DNA from: Dyella sp. C9
Lineage (GTDB): Bacteria > Pseudomonadota > Gammaproteobacteria > Xanthomonadales > Rhodanobacteraceae
Length of the DNA stretch: 64,000 bases
Direction: 5' to 3'
NCBI RefSeq assembly: GCF_003332825.1
Contig: NZ_QIRF01000002.1
Location: forward strand, 372,001-436,000
The number at the start of each line of letters is the position of its first letter. Within the stretch, counting starts at the first letter, position 1. The notes beneath the pieces were generated by a model, which saw only the letters and a list, made by a program, of their open reading frames with translations, was not told the origin of the DNA and did no database searches. The translations under genes were made by a program, and so were the position numbers. This document shows positions 16,591 through 26,113 of the stretch, in pieces.

Positions 16591-16634
16591 CCAGGCACGC
16601 CTGGCGCCACGGACTACGGGCTTTCGTCCGTAGT
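16591..16634. other. Two tandem hairpins after the FAA hydrolase gene
   Basis: CCAGGC/GCCTGG (16591-16604, two-base loop) is followed by ACTACGG (16613-16619) paired with CCGTAGT (16628-16634). They begin eight bases after the stop codon and probably act in termination or transcript stability; there is no T-run. Confidence 0.35.
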
Positions 16635-16730
16635 TCGGTAGCAGCAGCGGGGCCCTCATCCTGGCCCGCCCTGTCGTCTCAAAGCGTGCTGCGCTAGAGT
16701 CTCCCTGCCATCCAGCCCCGGGAGAGAAGC

Positions 16731-17147
16731 ATGAGCATGCTCAAAGAGTTCAAAGAATTCGCCATGCGTGGCAACGTGATCGACCTGGCGGTCGGTGTGG
16801 TGATCGGCGGTGCGTTCGGCAAGATCGTCACCTCGCTGGTCGACCAGATCATCATGCCGCCGATCGGCCTGATCACTGGCGGCATCGATTTCTCGCAGAT
16901 GAAGTGGGTGCTCAAGCCGGCCGACAACAGCGACCCGGCGCACAAGATCGCCGAGGTGGCCATCGGCTACGGCACCTTCATCAACACGCTCATCCAGTTC
17001 ATCATCATCGCCTTCGCGATCTTCCTCGTGGTCAAGGCCATCAACAAGCTCACCCGTCGCCAGGAGGCTGCACCGGCGCCGCCGGCACCGGACGTGGTGC
17101 TGCTCACCGAAATCCGCGACCTGCTCAAGGCGCAGAACTCCAGGTAA
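16731..17147 (+). CDS. mscL: Large-conductance mechanosensitive channel MscL
   Basis: The 138-residue protein aligns along its length with MscL. It has the N-terminal amphipathic [20 protein letters not shown] segment, the first pore helix with the glycine-rich [13 protein letters not shown], a periplasmic loop, the second helix (about residues 75-100) and a charged C-terminal bundle (about 118-135). The homopentamer opens under membrane tension to release solutes during osmotic downshock. GGGAGAG lies six bases before the ATG. The gene is monocistronic by position. Confidence 0.96.
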   Translation: MSMLKEFKEFAMRGNVIDLAVGVVIGGAFGKIVTSLVDQIIMPPIGLITGGIDFSQMKWVLKPADNSDPAHKIAEVAIGYGTFINTLIQFIIIAFAIFLVVKAINKLTRRQEAAPAPPAPDVVLLTEIRDLLKAQNSR

Positions 17148-17261
17148 TGCCCGGGTAGCGGGAGAGGATCGCCGCCCCTCCCGCTTCCACCCCATGACTT
17201 CTGGCCTAAGCGGCCGCCGGCGGGCAGGCCATAATCGCGGTTTGCCCCTGTGGAGCCCGCC

Positions 17262-18701
17262 ATGCGCCGTCTGCCTCTTTCCCTGCTTGCCACCAGCCTG
17301 ATGCTCGCCATCGGCACGGCCAGCGCCGCCACCCCGACCACCATCCCCGCTGCAGCCGTAAAGACGGCCGAACAGCTGCGCGACACGGCGATGAGCGACA
17401 ACACGGGCTACCAGATCGTCGAGTCGCTGACCACCGAAGTGGGGCCGCGCCTGGCCGGCAGCCCGGCGGATGCGCGCGGCCGCGAGTGGGCCATCGCCAA
17501 GTTCAAGGCGCTGGGCTTCGACAAGGTCTACACCGAGGAAGTGAGCTATCCGCTGTGGGAGCGCCGCAGCGAGCACGCGGAAATCATCGCGCCGTTCCCG
17601 CAGCCGCTGGACCTGATTGCGCTGGGTTACTCGGCCGGCACGCCCAAGGGTGGCCTCACCGCGCAGGTGGTGCGCTTCGAAAGCCTGGATGCGCTCGAGA
17701 AGGCCGATCCGGCCAGCGTGAAGGGCAAGATCGTCTACGTGGACGCACGCATGGAGCGCTACAAGGACGGTCATGACTACGGCATGGGTTCCGCCATCCG
17801 CACGCGTGGTCCGGTGATCGCCGCCAAGATGGGCGCCGCGGCCTTCCTGCTGCGCTCGGCCGGCACCGACGCGCACAGCCGTACGCCGCACACCGGTGTC
17901 ACCGGCTTCGAGGATCCCAAGGACGCCATCCCGGCCGCCGCCCTGTCCAACCCGGACGCCGACCAGCTGTCCCGCGTGGTGGCCTATGGCAAGCCCGTCT
18001 CGATCAAGCTCGACCTCGACTGCGGCATCGTCGGCACCTACAAGGGCGCCAACGTGATCGGTGAAGTCACCGGTCGCAAGCATCCCGACCAGGTGGTGGT
18101 GATCGGCGGCCACCTCGACTCGTGGGATCCGGGCACCGGCGCGATCGACGACGGCGCCGGCGTGGCTATCGCCATGGCCGCCGGCAAGCTGATCCACGAT
18201 CTGCCGCAGCGTCCGGACCGCACGGTCCGAGTGATCGCCTTCGCCAACGAAGAGATGGGCCTGTGGGGCGGCCGCGCCTACGCCGACAAGCACGCGGCCG
18301 AAGTGGCCAAGTTCCAGCTCGGCACGGAGTCGGACTTCGGTGCGCGCAAGATCTGGCGCATGAGCGCCAGCGTGAAGCCCGAAGCGCGCGGCGCGATCGA
18401 ACAGATCGCCAAAGTGGTCGAGCCGATCGGCGTAGCCTACGACGCCAAGATGCCAGGCGGCGGTGGCTCGGACCTGTCGCAGATGCATGCCAAGGGCATG
18501 GCGGCACTGTCGCTGACCCAGGACGGCACCGACTACTTCGACTATCACCACACCGCCAACGACACGCTCGACAAGATCGATCCGAAGGAGCTGGCGCAGA
18601 ACGTGGCGGTGTATGCGGCGTTCTCGTACATGGCGGCCCAGGCCGAGGGCGACTTCGGCTCGGCGCCGGGTGCGTTTGCCAACGACGGCGCGGAAGACTG
18701 A
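17262..18701 (+). CDS. Secreted M28-family zinc aminopeptidase
   Basis: ATG 17262, six bases after GGAG, was chosen over GTG 17250; the product is 479 residues with a signal peptide ending SAA (about residue 22). A PA-like insert (about 130-230) precedes the M28 catalytic domain. Zinc-site elements are visible: H-L-D-S-W-D (His284, Asp286), the I-D-D-G-A-G aspartate (296), N-E-E (Glu330/331) and a C-terminal Y-H-H-T (His429/430). It should cleave N-terminal amino acids from peptides in the periplasm or outside. A strong terminator follows, so it is a single-gene unit. Confidence 0.9.
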   Translation: MRRLPLSLLATSLMLAIGTASAATPTTIPAAAVKTAEQLRDTAMSDNTGYQIVESLTTEVGPRLAGSPADARGREWAIAKFKALGFDKVYTEEVSYPLWERRSEHAEIIAPFPQPLDLIALGYSAGTPKGGLTAQVVRFESLDALEKADPASVKGKIVYVDARMERYKDGHDYGMGSAIRTRGPVIAAKMGAAAFLLRSAGTDAHSRTPHTGVTGFEDPKDAIPAAALSNPDADQLSRVVAYGKPVSIKLDLDCGIVGTYKGANVIGEVTGRKHPDQVVVIGGHLDSWDPGTGAIDDGAGVAIAMAAGKLIHDLPQRPDRTVRVIAFANEEMGLWGGRAYADKHAAEVAKFQLGTESDFGARKIWRMSASVKPEARGAIEQIAKVVEPIGVAYDAKMPGGGGSDLSQMHAKGMAALSLTQDGTDYFDYHHTANDTLDKIDPKELAQNVAVYAAFSYMAAQAEGDFGSAPGAFANDGAED

Positions 18702-18721
18702 TCGCCACCGTCTTCGCTACG

Positions 18722-18756
18722 AAAAGGGGCGGCCGATGGGCCGCCCCTTTTGTTTT
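18722..18756 (+). terminator. Intrinsic terminator after the M28 peptidase
   Basis: A perfect 13-pair stem (18722-18734 with 18739-18751) with a GATG loop and GC-rich core runs directly into TTTTGTTTTT. The A-rich left side makes it able to work in both directions, also ending transcription of the convergent RND operon. Confidence 0.9.
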
Positions 18757-18763
18757 TCCCGGG

Positions 18764-18825
18764 GGAGCGCGCCGAGTGCGCGACGCGCGGCATCCCGCAG
18801 GTTTTTCGCGCACAGGATGCGCTCC
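18764..18825. repeat. REP-like inverted pair
   Basis: GGAGCGCGCCGAGTGCGCGA (18764-18783) and the reverse complement of a related unit (18806-18825) point at each other across 22 bases, as in BIME-type REP pairs. The second unit touches the stop codon of the RND permease gene (TAG, 18825-18827 on the minus strand). Confidence 0.6.
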
Positions 18826-21800
18826 TACGGGTGGGCTCCCTGGGCTTGCGCAACCTGGCGCTTGCGCGAGAGACGTGCATTGAGGCGATCCAAGTACAGG
18901 TAGATCACCGGTGTCAGGTATAGCGTGAGCACCTGCGACACCAGCAGTCCACCCACCACGGCCAGGCCCAGCGGACGTCGCGTCTCCGCACCCGCGCCCA
19001 GGCCCAGCGCGATGGGCAGGGTGCCGGCGAACGCCGCCATGGTGGTCATCATGATCGGCCGGAAGCGTACATGGCAGGCCTCGACGATGGCCAAGGCCGG
19101 CGCCATGCCTTCGTTGCGCTGCTTCTCCAGCGCAAAGTCGATCATCATGATCGCGTTCTTCTTCACGATGCCGATGAGCATCACGATGCCCACGAAGGAG
19201 AACAGGTCCAACGGGGCCCGGAAGATCATCAGCGTGAGCAGCGCACCGACACCCGCCGATGGCAGGCCCGAGAGAATCGTGAGCGGATGGATGAAGCTCT
19301 CGTACAGGATACCCAGCACCAGGTAGATCACGAACAGCGCCATCACCAGCAGCAGGCCCATGCCCTGCATCGAATCCTGGAAGGCCTGCGCCGTGCCCTG
19401 CACGCTGCCGGTGATCGACGGCGGCAGGTTCATCTGCCGCATGGCGCCGTCGATGCGCGTCACCGCCTCGCTGAGGCTCACGCCCGGTGCAAGGTTGAAC
19501 GAAACGGTGACCGCGGGAATCTGCCCCTGGTGGTTCACCGTCAGCGCCTGCGGCTTGCGCTCGAAGGTGGCCACGGCATTGAGCGGCACCAGCCCCCCGG
19601 TATCGGAGGTGACGTACAGCTGCGACAGCACCTCCGGGTCGTTCTGCAGCGCGTAGTACACCTGCAGGATCACCCAATACTGCGAGGACGAGCCGTAGAT
19701 GGTGGAAATCTGGCTGGCGCCGAAGGCCGAGCCCAGCGCCGACTGCACCTGGTCCATGCTCAGGCCCAGCGTGGAGAGCTTGTCGCGATCCACGTTGACC
19801 ACGATGGACGGGCCATTGAGGTCGAGATCGCTGGTGACATCCTGGAAGCCGGGCAGCTTGCTGAAGGCGGTGATCACCTTGCCGGACCAGTCGTACAGCG
19901 CCGCGGTGTCGATCGATTGCAGCGTGTACTGGTACTGCGCCTTGGACTGGCGGCCGCCCACCTGGATCGACGGCGGGTTCTGGATGTAGGCGCGCACGCC
20001 CGGAACCTGCGCGAACTTCTTGCGCAGCTCCTGGATGATGCCGTTGGGGTCGAGCTCGCGTTCGCTGGCCGGCTTGAGCTTGAGCAGCAGCGAACCGTTG
20101 TTGGTGGTGGTACGGGCGCCGCCGGCGCCCACCGAAGACATGTAGCCCTCGATATTGGGATCGGCCGCCACGATCTTCGCCAACTCCTGCTGGCGCGCAG
20201 CCATGCCCGCGACGGACGTGTCGTCGGGGCCCTCCACGTTGACGTTGAGCTGGCCCGAGTCACCGGCGGGAATGAAGTCCTTGTCCACCACCACGAACAG
20301 CACGCCGGTGAGCAACAGGCTGCCCAGGAACACGCCCATGACGGTGCGCGGATGGCCTACGGCCCAACCCAGCGTGCTCACGTAGGCGCGGCGCACGCGC
20401 TCGAAGCCGGCATCGAACCACAGCACCACCCGCGCCTTCTTCTCGTGCTCGGCATGACGCAGGAAACGGCTGCACAGCATCGGGGTGAGCGTGATGGAAA
20501 CGAAGCCGGAGATCAGGATCGCCACGCTCAGCGTTACCGCGAACTCGTGGAACAGGCGGCCCACGATGCCGCCCATGAACATCACCGGCAGGAACACCGC
20601 CACCAGCGAGAGCGTCATGGAGAAGATGGTGAAACCGATCTCGCTGGCCCCCTTGAGCGAGGCTTCGTACGGATCCATGCCATCTTCGACGTGGCGCACG
20701 ATGTTCTCGAGCATCACGATGGCATCGTCCACCACGAAGCCCACCACCAGGGTCAGTGCCAGCAGCGAGAGATTATCCAGGCTGTAGCCCAGCGCGAACA
20801 TCGCGCCAAACGTACCCACGATGGATACCGGCAGCGCCAGACCCGGAATCAGCGTGGCCGAGGCATTGCCGAGGAACAGGTAGATCACCAGCACCACCAG
20901 CACGCCGGCCAGCAGCAGGGTGAACTGCACGTCGGACACGGATTCGCGGATCGACTCGGAGCGGTCGTACAGCACCGCCATCTTGATCGAAGGCGGCAAC
21001 GTGGCTTCGAACGTGGGCAACACGGCGCGAATGCGATCGATGGTCGCCACCGTGTTGGAGCCCGGCTGGCGCTGGATGGCCAGGATGATCGCGCGCTCGC
21101 CGTTGTACCAGCTGGCGACCTGGTCGTTCTGCACGCTGTCCTCCGCCTTGCCGAGGTCGGACAGGCGTACTGGCGCGCCATTGCGGTAGGCGACGATGAT
21201 GTTGTTGTAGAGATTGGCGCGCTGCAGCTGGCCATCCGAACGGATCTGCAGCAACTGGCGATTGCCGTTGAGCGAGCCGGTGGCGAGATTCACGTTGGCG
21301 TTGGACACGGCGTTCTGCACCGTATCGATGCCGATGCCGCTGGCCGCCAGCTTCTGCGGGTCGACGCTGATGCGCACGGCGTACTTCTGCGAGCCATACA
21401 CGCTCACCTGCGCCACGCCGTCGATCATGGACAGGCGCTGGGCCAGCTGGGTTTCGGCGTAGTCGTCGACCACCGACAGCGGCTGCGTGCTGGAACGCAG
21501 GGTGAGGAACAGGATGGGCGCGTCGGCCGGATTGACCTTGCGGAAGGTCGGCGGCGTGGGCATGTTGGTCGGCAGCTGGCGCTGGGCCGCCGAGATGGCC
21601 GCCTGCACGTCCTGCGCGGCGCCGTCGATGTTGCGGTCGAGTTCGAAGGTGAGCGTGATCGAGGTGGCGCCCAGCGCGCTGGTCGAGGTCATCGACTGGA
21701 TGCCGGCGATGGTCGACAGCTGGTTCTCCAGCGGCGTGGCCACCGCGGTCGCCATGGTCTCCGGTGCGGCCCCGGGCAGGCTGGCATTCACCGTGATGGT

Positions 21801-21929
21801 GGGGAAGTCGACGTTGGGCAGCTCGTTGACCGGCAGCTTGGGATAGGCGACCACGCCGAACACGAGCAACGCGACCATCAGCAGCGTGGTCGTCACCGGC
21901 CGCTGGATGCACAGTGCGGGCAGGTTCAT
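18825..21929 (-). CDS. RND efflux pump inner-membrane transporter (MdtB/MdtC-like HAE1 family)
   Basis: The 1034-residue length is normal. Twelve helices are expected, with two large periplasmic loops. Recognisable are the start NLPALCIQRPVTTTLL, the proton-relay Asp pair in helix 4 (FVVDDAIVMLENI, near residue 405), and the P-x-x-R-P-I-M-M-T-T motif near residue 955. Relatives MdtB/MdtC expel bile salts, novobiocin and metals by proton antiport. Unlike mdtABC there is only one permease gene, so a homotrimer is expected. The start follows the adaptor's stop by one base. The stop codon lies at the edge of a REP element. Confidence 0.9.
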   Translation of the reverse strand: MNLPALCIQRPVTTTLLMVALLVFGVVAYPKLPVNELPNVDFPTITVNASLPGAAPETMATAVATPLENQLSTIAGIQSMTSTSALGATSITLTFELDRNIDGAAQDVQAAISAAQRQLPTNMPTPPTFRKVNPADAPILFLTLRSSTQPLSVVDDYAETQLAQRLSMIDGVAQVSVYGSQKYAVRISVDPQKLAASGIGIDTVQNAVSNANVNLATGSLNGNRQLLQIRSDGQLQRANLYNNIIVAYRNGAPVRLSDLGKAEDSVQNDQVASWYNGERAIILAIQRQPGSNTVATIDRIRAVLPTFEATLPPSIKMAVLYDRSESIRESVSDVQFTLLLAGVLVVLVIYLFLGNASATLIPGLALPVSIVGTFGAMFALGYSLDNLSLLALTLVVGFVVDDAIVMLENIVRHVEDGMDPYEASLKGASEIGFTIFSMTLSLVAVFLPVMFMGGIVGRLFHEFAVTLSVAILISGFVSITLTPMLCSRFLRHAEHEKKARVVLWFDAGFERVRRAYVSTLGWAVGHPRTVMGVFLGSLLLTGVLFVVVDKDFIPAGDSGQLNVNVEGPDDTSVAGMAARQQELAKIVAADPNIEGYMSSVGAGGARTTTNNGSLLLKLKPASERELDPNGIIQELRKKFAQVPGVRAYIQNPPSIQVGGRQSKAQYQYTLQSIDTAALYDWSGKVITAFSKLPGFQDVTSDLDLNGPSIVVNVDRDKLSTLGLSMDQVQSALGSAFGASQISTIYGSSSQYWVILQVYYALQNDPEVLSQLYVTSDTGGLVPLNAVATFERKPQALTVNHQGQIPAVTVSFNLAPGVSLSEAVTRIDGAMRQMNLPPSITGSVQGTAQAFQDSMQGMGLLLVMALFVIYLVLGILYESFIHPLTILSGLPSAGVGALLTLMIFRAPLDLFSFVGIVMLIGIVKKNAIMMIDFALEKQRNEGMAPALAIVEACHVRFRPIMMTTMAAFAGTLPIALGLGAGAETRRPLGLAVVGGLLVSQVLTLYLTPVIYLYLDRLNARLSRKRQVAQAQGAHP

Positions 21930-21930
21930 G

Positions 21931-23067
21931 CTACGCCCCGCCGTTGTCGGTCACGACGCGCACGCGCGCGCCATCGACCAGCAGCAGCTGGCCGTCGGTC
22001 ACCACGCGCTCGTTGCCGTTGAGGCCCTTCTCGATCACCACCCTGGACCCGCTGCTGGGGCCCGCCGTGACCACGCGCTGCTGCACCGTGCCGTCGTCGT
22101 TGGCCACGAACACGAAGCTGCCCAGCGGCGAGTTCTGCAGAGCCACCACCGGCACCGTCACCACGTTGGCGAGGCGCGTGGTGGGCAGCACCACCTGCAC
22201 GAACTGGCCGGGCGTAAGCTCGGCACCGTCGTTGGCGTAGCGCGCCTTGAGCTGGATGGTGCTGGTGGTGGTGTCCACCGCGTTGTTGATGAACTCCAGC
22301 TCCGCCTGCATGGGCGCGGCCTTGGTGCCGGGAATGCTGGCACTCACCGGAACGGCGCCGCGCGCCATGCTTTCCTTGATGCCGGCCAGCCCCGTCTCCG
22401 GAATGGAGAAGGTGATGCGGATGGGACGAATCTGGTTCAGCACCACGATGGAGGTGTCGTTGGCCGACACCTGCGCGCCGGGATAGATCAGCGGCGCACC
22501 GGCAATGCTGTCGAACGGTGCCTGGATCCGCGCGTAGCCAAGCTGGGTGCGCGCCAGCTCCACCGCCGCCTTGTCGGCCTTCACCGAGGCGGCATAGATG
22601 CCTTCATTCGCCTTGTAGGTGTCGTAGTCGGACTGGGCCACATAGCCCTTGCCCAGCAACGGCTGGTAGCGCTTGAGCACGGTCTGGGCGTTGTCGAGCT
22701 GCGCCTGATCCTTGGCGAGGTTGCCCAGCGCCTGGTCGAGCTGCGCCTGCAGCAGGCTGGGGTCGATGCGGATGATGGTGTCGCCGGACTTCACCTGGCC
22801 GCCCGGCGTGAACAGCAGTTCCTGCAGCTGTCCGCTGATGCGCGCCTGCACGTTGACCGTGGAGTAGGCCTCGGCGCGACCGATCACCTTGAGCGTGAGG
22901 TCCAGGTCGCCACGATGGGCCTGTGCCACCTTCACCGGCACCTCGGTGGGAACCGCCGGTGCCTTGGCCGCCGCGCGTTCGCCGCCACGAAAAAACGGAA
23001 CGGCCACCGCGATGGCAACGAGCACCACCGTCAGCACGACGACTTTCTTGCGGGACGTACGCTGCAT
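21931..23067 (-). CDS. RND efflux periplasmic adaptor (MdtA-like)
   Basis: This 378-residue membrane-fusion protein has an N-terminal signal/anchor (about residues 8-26), a biotinyl-lipoyl half-domain (about 62-95), a coiled-coil hairpin (about 98-165), the second half (YARIQAPFDSIAGAPLIYPGA), a beta-barrel and a membrane-proximal domain. It docks the downstream permease to an outer-membrane channel, which is not encoded here. The one-base spacing to the permease start indicates translational coupling. The MarR-type regulator lies upstream on the same strand. Confidence 0.9.
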   Translation of the reverse strand: MQRTSRKKVVVLTVVLVAIAVAVPFFRGGERAAAKAPAVPTEVPVKVAQAHRGDLDLTLKVIGRAEAYSTVNVQARISGQLQELLFTPGGQVKSGDTIIRIDPSLLQAQLDQALGNLAKDQAQLDNAQTVLKRYQPLLGKGYVAQSDYDTYKANEGIYAASVKADKAAVELARTQLGYARIQAPFDSIAGAPLIYPGAQVSANDTSIVVLNQIRPIRITFSIPETGLAGIKESMARGAVPVSASIPGTKAAPMQAELEFINNAVDTTTSTIQLKARYANDGAELTPGQFVQVVLPTTRLANVVTVPVVALQNSPLGSFVFVANDDGTVQQRVVTAGPSSGSRVVIEKGLNGNERVVTDGQLLLVDGARVRVVTDNGGA

Positions 23068-23375
23068 GATCTCTCCAACCGACCGCAGGCGGCACGCCCG
23101 CCATGCGCCGGGGGGCCGCGTTACCGGCTGCGATGTGTGTCACTGGGGAATGCCCGCACCTGCTCCCCACCGGCGCGTGGCGGCGGGCATTGTGAAGCAG
23201 CGGCACTCCGTGACCTGCACGACCGTCAGCACTTGGCAAACGCACTGCCTTGCGGCATGCGATGTGTCCTATCGCAAAATATTATGACGACGGAAAGACG
23301 TACACCCTGTCTGATGGCCCATTCGAGGGCCGTGCCCGCGCGTCGGCGCATGCCGCGCGGGCAACAGCACGGCGA
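23068..23375 (-). promoter_or_regulatory. Presumed promoter and operator region of the RND operon
   Basis: The 308-base gap between the regulator and the adaptor contains an AT-rich patch (about 23274-23287) and the inverted repeat GCGAT (23259-23263) / ATCGC (23271-23275) with seven bases between arms, a size plausible for a MarR-type operator. No gene is visible. The operator assignment is a guess from position. Confidence 0.3.
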
Positions 23376-23840
23376 TTACAGCTCGTCCACATCCTCGGTG
23401 GCGCCGCCATCCAGCGCCTGCAGGTTTTCCTTCATGCGGCTGAGCACGCCCAGCGCCTGCTCCAGCTCAGGCACGGAGATGCCCCGCGCGGCATCCTTGC
23501 GCACGCCGCGCGCGATGAGCTCCATGTCGGCAATCACGCCACGCGCCTGGTCGGTGACATAAAGGCGCCAGGCACGGCGGTCCTTGGGATCGGGACGCCG
23601 CTCCACGAAGCCCGCCGCCTGCAGGCGATCGATGACCCGCCCCACGGCGATGGGCTCCATTTCCAGCGCCTCGGCCAGTTCGGTCTGGCGCATGCCCTCA
23701 CGGTGGTACAGCATCTTGGTTGCCCGCCATTGCGCACGGGTCAACCCGAATTTCACGGCACGCCTGTCGAAGTGCTTGCGGATCAGCAAGGTGACATCGT
23801 TGAGCAGATAGCCAAAAGAGATGTCTTCCGCCTTAGTCAT
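23376..23840 (-). CDS. MarR-family transcriptional regulator
   Basis: The 154-residue protein has the MarR fold: N-terminal dimerisation helix, winged helix-turn-helix (about residues 45-105) with MRQTELAEALEMEPIAVGRVIDRLQAAGFVERR... as recognition and wing region including the conserved D-x-R, and C-terminal dimer helices. MarR proteins usually repress adjacent efflux genes until a ligand binds, and the RND genes lie directly downstream. It is probably the local repressor. A possible site lies at 23259-23275. Confidence 0.88.
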   Translation of the reverse strand: MTKAEDISFGYLLNDVTLLIRKHFDRRAVKFGLTRAQWRATKMLYHREGMRQTELAEALEMEPIAVGRVIDRLQAAGFVERRPDPKDRRAWRLYVTDQARGVIADMELIARGVRKDAARGISVPELEQALGVLSRMKENLQALDGGATEDVDEL

Positions 23841-23904
23841 AGATATGAAGTCAGTCCGGGCCAGCGAAGTTTAGTTTCAAGGATACATCGCAAGATTTCA
23901 CGAA

Positions 23905-24438
23905 ATGACATCCATGTCCATCCAGATCATCACGGCCGACATCACCGGGCTGCGTGTCGACGCCATCGTCAACGCCGCCAACAGCACCCTTTTGGGCGGC
24001 GGTGGCGTGGACGGTGCGATCCATCGCGCCGCAGGCCCGCGCCTGCTGGAAGCCTGCCGGGCCATCGCCGAGGTGCGGCCGGGTGTCCGCTGCCCTACCG
24101 GCGAGGCGCGCATCACGCCCGGCTTCGACCTGGAGGCATGCTACGTCATCCATACCGTCGGCCCGGTCTGGCACGGCGGCCACCACGGCGAACCCTCCCA
24201 GCTGGCCAGTTGCTACCGCGAAACCATGAGGCTGGCGCGGGAGCATGAGCTGGCCTCCATCGCCTTCCCCGCGATCAGCTGCGGCGTCTACGGCTACCCG
24301 CCGGAACAGGCCGCGCCTGTGGCGCTGGCCAGTCTGCGCGAATCGCTTGTCACGACGGGTAATGTACGCGTTCTGCTGTGCTGCTTCAGTGATGCCATGG
24401 CAGCCGTGTACCAGGCTGCGCTCAGCGCTGCAGGTTGA
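23905..24438 (+). CDS. Macrodomain O-acetyl-ADP-ribose deacetylase (YmdB family)
   Basis: The 177 residues form a single macrodomain. The ADP-ribose-binding elements are present: [10 protein letters not shown] (Asn near residue 25), the G-G-G-G-V-D-G-A-I loop with Asp (about 35) and the I-S-C-G-V-Y-G-Y-P loop (about 125). YmdB-type enzymes remove acetyl from O-acetyl-ADP-ribose or ADP-ribose from proteins, and E. coli YmdB also inhibits RNase III. ATG 23914 is an alternative start. Its last 17 bases overlap the convergent batD gene. Confidence 0.9.
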   Translation: MTSMSIQIITADITGLRVDAIVNAANSTLLGGGGVDGAIHRAAGPRLLEACRAIAEVRPGVRCPTGEARITPGFDLEACYVIHTVGPVWHGGHHGEPSQLASCYRETMRLAREHELASIAFPAISCGVYGYPPEQAAPVALASLRESLVTTGNVRVLLCCFSDAMAAVYQAALSAAG

Positions 24439-26113
24439 ACGGGTACAACGGCGGCAGCGGCGAGGCCCCGTCGCTGCCATCGCTGGTGCCCCAGTCGAAG
24501 CCATCCCGGAATACCTTGGCCAGCTGGTCGCCGAGACCCGGCGCTTCGCCACCGGCGTAACGCTTGCGCTGGAGCACGGCGATGGCCGCGCGCTGGGGTT
24601 CGGAGGCCAAGGCCTGCGCGAGCTCGCCCAGATTGTGCAGCGCCGGTCGCTCGGCGCGCGCCCAGGCCAGCAGGCTGGCTGCCTGCCTGGCACTGTCGTC
24701 GCCACGTGCCGCGGTGAGGAAGGCTGCCCGAAGCGGACCGGCCGCCGGTGCAGCGCCCTGGGTCGGGGGAGTACGGACCGGCGCCGATGGCCGGCGCCGC
24801 AGCCACCACCACGCCAGCACGCTGAGCAGCCACAGGCCCAGGCTGCCCAGCGCGATCCAGCGCCAAGGCAGGCCCGCCATGCCGGCCATGGGCTGCGAAG
24901 CCACCACGGGCTCCGCGGGCGCGACGGGCGTGGCGGGCGGCTGTTGTGCTGGCGCTCCCGCCGCGGGCAGTACGGTGTAGGTCTGCGCCGGAATGCGCGC
25001 TACTTCCGCCTTGTCTTCCGCTACGTTCCACCAGGTCAGCGTGGTTTCGGGAATGGTCAGCGTGCCGGGGCGGCTTGGCACCACGGCAAAGCCCTGCTGC
25101 CGGCGTCCCACCAGCCATGGCCCTTCGGTGCGGGTGCCATTGACGGGCTTGTCGGGATATACGGTCGCGCCATCCAGCGCCGGCAGGCTGAGCGCCGGCA
25201 GCGCCTCGTAAGACAGCCCGGTGGCCTGCACGCTCATCACCAGGTTCAAAGGCTGGCCCACGCGCAGCTCGCCATGCGTGGGTGCACCATCCAGGCTCAA
25301 TTGCAGCGCATGGGCCGGCAGCCAGGCGGTCTGCCCTGCCTGCGCCGGTATCGGGCGCACGTCGAAGGCCACCGTCGGGGACGATGCAGTGACGGGCGTG
25401 GCATTGCCGAAGAACGCGTTGGGATCGGCCATGTCGACCATCTCGCCCTGGAATGCCAGCGGCGGCATCTCCTGGTGGCCAGGACGCTGTGGCGTCAGCG
25501 CATAGCGTCGCTCGATCACGTTGTAGCGCCGGCCACCCCGCTCGGCCTGGTAGTTGATCTCGTTGCCCAGCGGGTGCACATCGACGCCTGTAAGTTGCGG
25601 ATCCTCCAACGACCCACTGGTGAGGTCGGTGGCGAAGAATAGGCGCACGGTGTAGACCAGCTGCTGTCCCACGTAGCCGCCCTGGGGATCGACACCAGCT
25701 TCGAGAAAGACGTCTTTACGGCCGGAGCTGGCCGCAGTCGGATCGGGTGGAACTACCTCCAGGAGCACCGGCGGGGTGGTACTGCCGGCCACCGACAACG
25801 GCGGTATGCGCAACGTGCCCACGTGCAGCGGCCGCAGCGCCACGCCGATGGTGACCTGTGCCGAGCGGGCGCCATTGACGATGCTGATGCTGGTATTGCT
25901 CGAGGTGCCGAGCACGGCGAAGTCACCGCTCAACGCACTGAGGTCGGGCGCGGGCACCATGCCGCCGCCGTTCACGCGGAGGTTCAGGGTCACGGTTTCG
26001 CCCAGTTCCACCCTGTTGCGGTCCAGCGTGGCCTGCACATCGGCCGCGCGCGACGCCAGCGGCCACAGCACGAGCATCATCCAAAGCAGGGCAAACAACG
26101 GACGCGCTTTCAC
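24422..26113 (-). CDS. batD: BatD-like oxygen-tolerance membrane protein
   Basis: GTG at 26113 overlaps the preceding stop by four bases. The 563-residue protein has a signal peptide (ending SRA, about residue 23), a long periplasmic region of immunoglobulin-like beta repeats starting with [18 protein letters not shown], one helix (about residues 415-435) and a cytoplasmic tail containing a short helical domain. This is the plan of BatD (oxygen tolerance) proteins in MoxR-Bat operons, which are linked to envelope or oxidative stress tolerance although the mechanism is unproved. It is the last gene of the six-gene operon and overlaps the macrodomain gene at their 3' ends. Confidence 0.85.
   Translation of the reverse strand: MKARPLFALLWMMLVLWPLASRAADVQATLDRNRVELGETVTLNLRVNGGGMVPAPDLSALSGDFAVLGTSSNTSISIVNGARSAQVTIGVALRPLHVGTLRIPPLSVAGSTTPPVLLEVVPPDPTAASSGRKDVFLEAGVDPQGGYVGQQLVYTVRLFFATDLTSGSLEDPQLTGVDVHPLGNEINYQAERGGRRYNVIERRYALTPQRPGHQEMPPLAFQGEMVDMADPNAFFGNATPVTASSPTVAFDVRPIPAQAGQTAWLPAHALQLSLDGAPTHGELRVGQPLNLVMSVQATGLSYEALPALSLPALDGATVYPDKPVNGTRTEGPWLVGRRQQGFAVVPSRPGTLTIPETTLTWWNVAEDKAEVARIPAQTYTVLPAAGAPAQQPPATPVAPAEPVVASQPMAGMAGLPWRWIALGSLGLWLLSVLAWWWLRRRPSAPVRTPPTQGAAPAAGPLRAAFLTAARGDDSARQAASLLAWARAERPALHNLGELAQALASEPQRAAIAVLQRKRYAGGEAPGLGDQLAKVFRDGFDWGTSDGSDGASPLPPLYPFNLQR

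Noticed and set aside
19071..22022. Open frame of 983 codons on the plus strand opposite the RND permease
   Set aside because: Composition is dominated by His, Gln, Arg and Gly with no domain; the minus-strand permease explains the frame.
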